Shown piece by piece: positions 58,355 to 64,000 of a stretch of DNA of 64,000 bases (positions within the stretch are counted from its first letter, which is position 1; every line of letters begins with the position of its first letter). The notes under the pieces were generated by a model. That model was not told the origin of the DNA. It made no database searches and saw nothing but the letters and a program-made list of their open reading frames with translations. Origin of the DNA: Cyanobacterium sp. uoEpiScrs1. GTDB lineage: Bacteria > Cyanobacteriota > Cyanobacteriia > Cyanobacteriales > Microcystaceae. Made by a program: the position numbers and the translations under genes. The stretch covers positions 1,785,376 to 1,849,375 of the forward strand of contig NZ_OX373462.1 in assembly GCF_947331815.1 (NCBI RefSeq). The letters are read 5' to 3'.

Positions 58355-59935
58355 ATGACATCAATGATAACAAACTCTTTAACTAGATCGCTTCCTATGC
58401 GCTATTCTTTTGCAACTCTCAGCTTATTATTCTTTCTTTGGAGCAGTGTTCCAGTTATTGCTCAACCAGTTCCTAATCCTTCTTCTACTCTAGTGGCTAG
58501 CCAAGCGATTACACCTTATCTTCATCGAGCGATCAAACAAATAACGGAATTTAAACTTGATAATGGAATGAAATTCATTGTCATGGAAAATCATGAAGCA
58601 CCTGTGGTATCTTTTGTTACTTACGCCGATGTGGGAGCCGTAGATGAACCTGATGGCAAAACAGGGGTTGCCCATTTTCTAGAACATTTAGCCTTTAAAG
58701 GCACTAAAGACATTGGGACCATTAACTACACAGCAGAAAAGCCTCTTTTAGATCAATTAGATACCTTGTCGTCCCAAATTAAAGCGGCTAAAGATGCGGG
58801 AAAAATACAAGAAGTCGAAAGATTAACTCAAGAATTCCAAAAAGTGCAGATAGAAGCTAATCAATATGTTAAACAAAATGCCTTTGGTCAAATTGTAGAA
58901 ACAGCCGGAGGAGTTGGGCTAAACGCAGCGACTTCAAGTGATTGGACAACTTATTTTTATAGTTTTCCGTCGAATAAGTTAGAACTTTGGATGTCGTTAG
59001 AATCGGAGCGATTTCTGGAGCCTGTTTTCCGAGAGTTTTATAAAGAACAGGACGTTATTTTAGAAGAACGCCGCCTCAGAACTGAAAATAGTCCTATTGG
59101 TACAATGGTAGAAACATTTCTTGACGTCGCCTTCACTAAACATCCTTATAAACGCCCTGTTATTGGTTATAACGAAGATATTCTTAGCCTTACCCGTAAA
59201 GATGTACAGCATTTTTTTGAGACTTACTATGGACCTAACAATTTAACTTTCGCTATTGTAGGGGACGTGAGTCCTAAACAAGTTAAACAATTAGCTCAGG
59301 TTTATTTTGGTCGTTATTTGACTAAGCCTAAACCGCTTAAAGTGGCCAGCGTAGAACCTCGACAAACTGAAACAAAAGAAATTACTCTAGAGTTACTATC
59401 CCAACCTTGGTATCTTGAAGGATATCATCGTCCAGCGATTACCCATCCCGACCATGCTGTCTATGAGGTAATTGCAACCTTGTTAAGTTCAGGGCGTACC
59501 TCACGTCTCTATAAAACTTTGGTTGAAGAGAAAAAATTAGCTTTAGTCGCTCAAGGTTTTAATGGATTTCCGGGGGACAAATATCCTAATTTAATGTTGT
59601 TTTATGCTCAGACTGCCCCTAATAGTACAGTTGTTCAGGTAGGTAAGGCCTTGGAGCAAGAAATTGAGCGATTGAAGAAAGAACTTGTTGCCAATAAAGA
59701 GTTACAAAGGGTAAAAACCCAACTTAGGGCAACATTGGTGCGGTCTCTCGATTCTAATTTAGGTATGGCTCGATCCTTAATTGAATATGAAGTAAAAACT
59801 GGAAGTTGGCGTAATCTTTTTGATCAATTAACAGCTATTGAAGCAGTGAGTGCAGAAGATATTAAACGGGTAGCTAAAAAAACGTTTGTTCCTGAAAATC
59901 GAACTATTGGTCGTATTTTATCTAAAACTAAATAA
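58355..59935 (+). CDS. M16-family zinc protease (pitrilysin/processing-peptidase type)
   Basis: A 526-residue exported metalloprotease. A signal peptide covers about residues 14-37 (MRYSFATLSLLFFLWSSV, with a likely cut after VIAQ). The zinc motif is HFLEHLAFKGT at about 107-117, and the third ligand is a glutamate in ILEERRLRTE. The Y/R region GRTSRLYKTLVEEKKLA in the second half completes the active fold. M16 enzymes often work as pairs; no second M16 gene is adjacent. An insert of about 60 charged residues after the zinc motif is common in this cyanobacterial subgroup. The gene ends in a hairpin terminator. Confidence 0.92.
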   Translation: MTSMITNSLTRSLPMRYSFATLSLLFFLWSSVPVIAQPVPNPSSTLVASQAITPYLHRAIKQITEFKLDNGMKFIVMENHEAPVVSFVTYADVGAVDEPDGKTGVAHFLEHLAFKGTKDIGTINYTAEKPLLDQLDTLSSQIKAAKDAGKIQEVERLTQEFQKVQIEANQYVKQNAFGQIVETAGGVGLNAATSSDWTTYFYSFPSNKLELWMSLESERFLEPVFREFYKEQDVILEERRLRTENSPIGTMVETFLDVAFTKHPYKRPVIGYNEDILSLTRKDVQHFFETYYGPNNLTFAIVGDVSPKQVKQLAQVYFGRYLTKPKPLKVASVEPRQTETKEITLELLSQPWYLEGYHRPAITHPDHAVYEVIATLLSSGRTSRLYKTLVEEKKLALVAQGFNGFPGDKYPNLMLFYAQTAPNSTVVQVGKALEQEIERLKKELVANKELQRVKTQLRATLVRSLDSNLGMARSLIEYEVKTGSWRNLFDQLTAIEAVSAEDIKRVAKKTFVPENRTIGRILSKTK

Positions 59936-59945
59936 CATCGATTAT

Positions 59946-59972
59946 GGGGAATAAATACTGTTTTTATTCCCC
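59946..59972. terminator. terminator between M16 gene and patD-like gene
   Basis: A perfect 10-bp stem (ggggaataaa/tttattcccc) with a 7-nt loop, followed by a T-run for the plus-strand transcript. It is shared by two convergent genes. Confidence 0.75.
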
Positions 59973-60001
59973 GATAATTTTTTTTAGAAACCACCAATCA
60001 C

Positions 60002-60358
60002 TTAGTCTAGAATAATTTGACAATAACCTATCAGTTTTTCGATGTGATCGAGTACGATTTTTAATCGTTGTTCTTCTGTTCTCTGCCTGTAGGAGGACTG
60101 TAAAAACAATAAATCGGTACTCAATAAACGCAACGTTCTATGGATTTCAGTCTGGATGGATTGTAAAGAATAGGTAGCAGAATTCTCTAGGTTCCCAGTC
60201 ATTGACTCCAAAATTTGATCTTGAAAAGTTCCTTGTACTATTTGAAAATTATTGGATAATCGCTTTAGGTCTACATCTTTCATCATGACCTGAGCTCTGA
60301 GTTTGGTTAAAGAAGTAAAAAATTTTTGATAAAGTTTTTGATGAGATTTCGGTAGCAT
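60002..60358 (-). CDS. patD: PatD-like protein (heterocyst frequency control/FtsZ modulator family)
   Basis: A 118-residue helical protein from the ATG at 60358 (MLPKSHQKLYQKFFTSL); a TTG start would add three residues. The body contains FQIVQGTFQDQIL, SIQTEIHRTLRLLSTDLLFLQSS and the C-terminal IEKLIGYCQIILD, which I recognise as the PatD family. In Anabaena PatD limits heterocyst frequency and influences FtsZ assembly. This organism appears unicellular, so a general role in cell division is more likely than heterocyst patterning. The family call is by recall. It converges with the M16 gene and diverges from spoT. Confidence 0.65.
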   Translation of the reverse strand: MLPKSHQKLYQKFFTSLTKLRAQVMMKDVDLKRLSNNFQIVQGTFQDQILESMTGNLENSATYSLQSIQTEIHRTLRLLSTDLLFLQSSYRQRTEEQRLKIVLDHIEKLIGYCQIILD

Positions 60359-60632
60359 AGACGACAAGACTCCGTTAATATATATTAAATAATATTAAAC
60401 TCTAGAAATTAGTTTTATCAGTCCTAAACTGCAATCGTTCAAACAAGTATTGGATTTATTCGAACTAGTTCCTCTATGAAATGATATCAACAGGGAATAT
60501 AAGTTCAAATTTTTGGGTATTTTTAGTTAATTTTGTTATTTAACAATAATTTCTCATCAATCCGCACAGTAATTATGCTTTCAGTCACTACAACTATCTT
60601 ATTTTGTATCTTATCGCTCTATTAATTCTTCT

Positions 60633-62873
60633 ATGAACCTAGTTAGCTATACTGACCCCAAGCCTGTTGAACTGTCTCTTCCTGATTGGTTAAATCAAGG
60701 TCTCATCCTCTGTCAATCTGATCAAGACAGTGAAGGCATTGATCTTGTCTGTCAGGCATTCAGTTTTGCCTATCAACTACATGAAGGGCAATATCGTAAA
60801 TCGGGAGATCCGTATATTGCACACCCTATCGCCGTAGCAGAGATATTACGTGATTTAGGCGGGGATAAGTCCATGATTGCGGCTGGATTTCTCCATGATG
60901 TAGTGGAAGATACAGATGTCACCTTAGAACAAATTGAGGAACAATTTGGGAAAGAAATACGACACTTAGTGGAGGGAGTGACTAAGCTATCTAAATTCAA
61001 TTTTTCGAGTAAGACAGAACACCAGGCCGAAAATTTTCGTCGAATGTTCTTGGCAATGGCTAAGGATATCCGGGTGATTGTGGTGAAGCTAGCTGATCGC
61101 TTACACAACATGCGAACTTTGGAACACCTAAAACCAGACAAACAAAAACGTATTGCTCTGGAAACTAGAGAAATTTTTGCTCCTTTAGCTAATCGTTTAG
61201 GAATTTGGCGGTTGAAGTGGGATCTGGAAGATCTTTCCTTTAAATATTTAGAACCAGAAGCCTATCGAGAAATTCAGTCCCTAGTAGCTGAAAAACGTAG
61301 TGATCGAGAAAACCGTTTAGAAAAAGTAAAGGAAATTCTACGTAAACGGTTAGAAAGTCTTGAAATTCGAATTTTAGACTTACAAGCTCGTCCTAAACAT
61401 CTCTACGGGATTTATAGTAAAATGCAGCGGCAGCAAAAAGGATTTAATCAAATTTACGATATTGCTGCTCTGAGGATTATTGTTCAAAATAATGAAGAAT
61501 GTTATCGTGCTTTAGCAGTAGTTCATGATGCGTTTAAACCAATTCCTGGGCGTTTTAAGGATTATATTGGCTTGCCAAAGCCCAACCGTTATCAATCTCT
61601 TCATACAACAGTAGTAGGCTTAACAGGTCGTCCCCTAGAAGTACAAATTCGTACCCTAGAGATGCATCATATTGCTGAATATGGGATTGCTGCTCATTGG
61701 AAATACAAAGAAACAGGAGGATCTGACTATATAACTCTTTCTGACGAGGATGAAAAATTTACTTGGCTACGTCAACTTCTAGAATGGCAAAAAGATCTCC
61801 AGGATGCCCAGGAATATGTAGATACTCTTAAAGATAATCTATTTGATGATGATGTTTATGTATTTACTCCACAAGGGGATGTAGTCGTCCTGGCACGAGG
61901 GGCTACGCCTGTGGATTTTGCATATAGTATCCATACAGAAGTTGGAAATCATATGAAAGGGGCAAGAGTAAATGAAAAGTGGTCAGTTTTAGATATTCCC
62001 CTTAACAATGGAGATATTGTAGAAATTATCACGCAGAAAAATGCCCATCCTAGTTTAGACTGGCTTAATTTTGTAGTAACTCCCAGTGCCCGAAATCGTA
62101 TTCGTCAGTGGTATAAACGATCACACAGAGACGAAAATTTTGCTCGAGGACGCGAGATGTTAGAAAAAGAATTAGGTAAAAGTGGACTGGATGCTTTATT
62201 GAAATCTGATCCCATGCAAAGTGTCGCTGAACGCTGTAATTACCAGTCAGTTGAAGACTTACTAGCAGCCTTAGGATATGGAGAAATTACTCTTAATCAA
62301 GTCGCTAACAGACTCAGAGAAATTACTGTTAAGACTCAAGAAGAAAAAGTATCCGATGATAAAACTCAATTTTCTAATTCTTTTCCACTTGCTTTTTGTC
62401 CGGTTAAACAAAATAAATCTCCAATTATGGGCGTTGAAGGTTTAGTTTACAATATTGCTGGGTGCTGTCATCCTTTGCCTGGAGAACCCATTATCGGTAT
62501 AGTAACAAGGGGAGCTAGAGGCATTTCAATTCACTGTCAAGGGTGTCCTAACGTAAATGATATACTCGGAGATCGCCTAATTCCAGTGCGTTGGAATTCT
62601 ACGGAAAACAGTGGACATACCCAAACTTACCCAGTGGATATTTTTATTGAAGCCCTTGATCGTGTAGGAATACTCAAAGATATCTTATCCCGTCTTAGTG
62701 ACAACAACATTAATGTTCGAAATGCTGGGGTACAGACCAGGCGTAGCCGGACTGCAATGATTAACTTACGAATTGATATCCGTGACCGTCAACAACTAGA
62801 ATATGTCATCACTCAAATTCGGAATCTGAGTGATATCGTCAATGTTCACCGTGTCAATAATATGAAATCTTGA
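60633..62873 (+). CDS. spoT: bifunctional (p)ppGpp synthetase/hydrolase (RelA/SpoT homologue)
   Basis: A 746-residue stringent-response enzyme. The hydrolase HD domain (about 45-200) contains AHPIAVAEILRDLGGDK, FLHDVVEDTDVT (near 88-95) and VKLADRLHNMRTL. The synthetase domain (about 250-370) contains RFKDYIGLPKPNRYQSLHT, where an arginine follows the asparagine. The TGS domain starts near 406 (DDVYVFTPQGDVVVLARGA). A zinc-finger-like CCHPLPGE and a C-terminal ACT domain complete the protein. Both catalytic halves look intact. crcB begins 27 nt downstream on the same strand. Confidence 0.95.
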   Translation: MNLVSYTDPKPVELSLPDWLNQGLILCQSDQDSEGIDLVCQAFSFAYQLHEGQYRKSGDPYIAHPIAVAEILRDLGGDKSMIAAGFLHDVVEDTDVTLEQIEEQFGKEIRHLVEGVTKLSKFNFSSKTEHQAENFRRMFLAMAKDIRVIVVKLADRLHNMRTLEHLKPDKQKRIALETREIFAPLANRLGIWRLKWDLEDLSFKYLEPEAYREIQSLVAEKRSDRENRLEKVKEILRKRLESLEIRILDLQARPKHLYGIYSKMQRQQKGFNQIYDIAALRIIVQNNEECYRALAVVHDAFKPIPGRFKDYIGLPKPNRYQSLHTTVVGLTGRPLEVQIRTLEMHHIAEYGIAAHWKYKETGGSDYITLSDEDEKFTWLRQLLEWQKDLQDAQEYVDTLKDNLFDDDVYVFTPQGDVVVLARGATPVDFAYSIHTEVGNHMKGARVNEKWSVLDIPLNNGDIVEIITQKNAHPSLDWLNFVVTPSARNRIRQWYKRSHRDENFARGREMLEKELGKSGLDALLKSDPMQSVAERCNYQSVEDLLAALGYGEITLNQVANRLREITVKTQEEKVSDDKTQFSNSFPLAFCPVKQNKSPIMGVEGLVYNIAGCCHPLPGEPIIGIVTRGARGISIHCQGCPNVNDILGDRLIPVRWNSTENSGHTQTYPVDIFIEALDRVGILKDILSRLSDNNINVRNAGVQTRRSRTAMINLRIDIRDRQQLEYVITQIRNLSDIVNVHRVNNMKS

Positions 62874-62900
62874 CAATAAGTACTCTAAATACAATGGTTG

Positions 62901-63293
62901 ATGAAAAAAATGCAATTCTTACAATTTTTGATAGTATTTCTAGGGGGTGGCTTAGGTAGTTGTTCTCGGTATCTTGTAGTCCAAATTGTTAGTAGTGAGC
63001 TGGGACTCAAATATACCTTTCCCCTAGCGACACTTACCGTTAACATTGTGGGATGTTTTATTATTGGAATTTCTATCGGATTAACTGAAAGATTTCAACT
63101 TCACTCTAATTGGACATTGTTGTTAGCAACGGGATTTTGTGGGGGGTTCACAACCTTTTCTTCTTTCTCTTATGAGAACCATCTCTTGTTAAGGAACAAA
63201 GAATATCTATTAGGATTAAGCTATATATTAATTAGTTTACTTTGGGGGGGGACAGCAACTTTTTTTGCAATCTCTCTTGTGAGGAAAATTTAG
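62901..63293 (+). CDS. crcB: CrcB/Fluc fluoride exporter
   Basis: A 130-residue membrane protein with about four helices, started at the ATG at 62901 rather than at a preceding TTG. The signatures are FLGGGLGSCSRYLV (with the family's arginine), FPLATLTVNIVGCFIIGI and the central break motif TGFCGGFTTFSSFSYE. Members form dual-topology dimers that export fluoride. Some cyanobacteria carry two crcB genes; only one is here. No fluoride riboswitch fits in the 27-nt gap after spoT, so it is probably co-transcribed with spoT. Confidence 0.93.
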   Translation: MKKMQFLQFLIVFLGGGLGSCSRYLVVQIVSSELGLKYTFPLATLTVNIVGCFIIGISIGLTERFQLHSNWTLLLATGFCGGFTTFSSFSYENHLLLRNKEYLLGLSYILISLLWGGTATFFAISLVRKI

Positions 63294-63468
63294 AAAATAA
63301 TTTCTAGATCGCTACATACAAGATAAAAAGTATTCATAAAATCAATAAAGGGTAGATATGTCTTATATAACGCACAAAACAAAGAATTGTTGAGGAAATG
63401 CTGATGTTTGAAATAATACTTCAGTCAGAGGTTTATGATGAAAGAGAGATTCCTAGTAGCTACAATAA

Positions 63469-63517
63469 GGACAATTTTTGTGATCAAAATAGCCCTGTTG
63501 GGTCACAAAAATTGTCC
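63469..63517. terminator. bidirectional terminator crcB/def
   Basis: A perfect 15-bp stem (63469-63483 with 63503-63517) with a 19-nt loop, between the convergent crcB and def genes. Confidence 0.65.
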
Positions 63518-63542
63518 CTCGTCTGATGTGTTAGTCAACTAG

Positions 63543-64000
63543 TTATTTTACTGGCTTGATAGCCTGCGGAGAAAATCCATTTTTTTGTAGAGCTTCTGTT
63601 AACGCTAGACTATTGTCAACTCGATCAACAAACATTACCCCATTGAGATGATCTATTTCATGTTGAATAACCCGTGCTAATAAATCAGTTACTTGTCGCT
63701 TACATGGTTTGCCTTGTTCATCTTTAAAGGACACTTCAATTACTTCAGGACGAGTCACATCTAAATAAACTCCAGGAATACTTAAACAACCTTCTTCAAC
63801 CAGGGATAAATCTTTAGAAAAACTAGTGATTTTAGGATTAATTAAGACCATAGGTTGATTTGTGGAATCATTAGGGGCACAGTCTATAACAATTAATTGT
63901 TTATGAACCCCCACTTGAGGTGCAGCTAAACCGATTCCATAAGAACTATACATAGTTTGCAACATTTCTTTGACTAGTTTGCGAACAGAACTGTCCACTC
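63543..64000 (-). CDS. def: peptide deformylase, 5' part beyond the window
   Basis: The C-terminal 152 codons of peptide deformylase, which removes the formyl group from new proteins. The three metal-enzyme motifs are present: GIGLAAPQVG, EGCLSIP with the zinc cysteine, and QHEIDHLNG with the two histidines and catalytic glutamate. Full-length enzymes have about 30 more N-terminal residues, and the frame is open to the window edge, so the true start lies beyond 64000. The in-frame GTG near 63998 is therefore not the start. It is the usual housekeeping copy. Confidence 0.95.
   Translation of the reverse strand, partial: VDSSVRKLVKEMLQTMYSSYGIGLAAPQVGVHKQLIVIDCAPNDSTNQPMVLINPKITSFSKDLSLVEEGCLSIPGVYLDVTRPEVIEVSFKDEQGKPCKRQVTDLLARVIQHEIDHLNGVMFVDRVDNSLALTEALQKNGFSPQAIKPVK

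Overview
This window looks like a stretch of chromosome from a cyanobacterium with a strongly reduced, AT-rich genome. The proteins are typical of unicellular cyanobacteria of the Crocosphaera/Cyanothece group: a group 2 sigma factor, a CbiG-CobJ fusion, a PatD-like protein, a three-gene operon of the type sll1769-sll1770-sll1771, and a 2-oxoglutarate decarboxylase/succinic semialdehyde dehydrogenase pair. About 38 protein genes and one tRNA fill roughly 64% of the window (my own sum of gene lengths). The remainder is very AT-rich spacer, often 1-1.9 kb long. Low coding density, decayed gene remains and few HIP1 palindromes suggest an obligate endosymbiont. The spheroid bodies of rhopalodiacean diatoms fit better than the more compact UCYN-A, which is reported to lack the TCA cycle. 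This assignment is inference.

Layout. 1-6.8 kb: two conserved membrane proteins, threonine synthase, tRNA-Arg(ACG) and a half-size EamA transporter. 6.8-16 kb, mostly plus strand: cobalamin CbiG-CobJ fusion, 1.9 kb with no gene, proA, yebC, hpnA and an ABC ATPase that has lost or never had an adjacent permease. 16.4-20.8 kb, minus strand: lptA-lptB-lptF-type lipopolysaccharide export operon, then UDP-GlcNAc 2-epimerase. 21-28.6 kb: NAD kinase, a ClC/CBS/USP transporter, an unrecognised 77-residue membrane protein and an inositol-monophosphatase-family protein. 28.6-40.6 kb: a decayed sodium:alanine symporter, a TolC-like protein, dusB, an alpha/beta hydrolase, murF and polyphosphate kinase. 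41.7-51.7 kb, all minus strand: lipoprotein cyclophilin, the decarboxylase and dehydrogenase pair that closes the cyanobacterial TCA cycle, an RluD-type pseudouridine synthase and priA. 52-64 kb: sigC-like sigma factor, the DUF-ABC1 kinase-PphA operon, an M16 protease, PatD-like protein, RelA/SpoT, CrcB and the 3' part of peptide deformylase.

Together the genes describe a cell that keeps its envelope (MurF, Lpt, WecB, TolC, HpnA), amino-acid synthesis (ThrC, ProA), stress and nitrogen signalling (SpoT, PphA, SigC, Ppk) and a complete-TCA route, while losing the DNA between them. No phage, insertion sequence, CRISPR array or rRNA was seen.

The most striking non-coding feature is a series of long, mostly perfect inverted repeats (stems of 14-31 bp). 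Many lie downstream of genes and probably act as transcription terminators. Several are not next to any gene end and may mark genes that have since disappeared. I did not find a clearly new multi-gene system. The best leads are the decayed symporter, a three-way-junction structure upstream of sigC, an NtcA-type promoter with no ORF for more than 500 nt, and a ClC protein lacking the gating glutamate.
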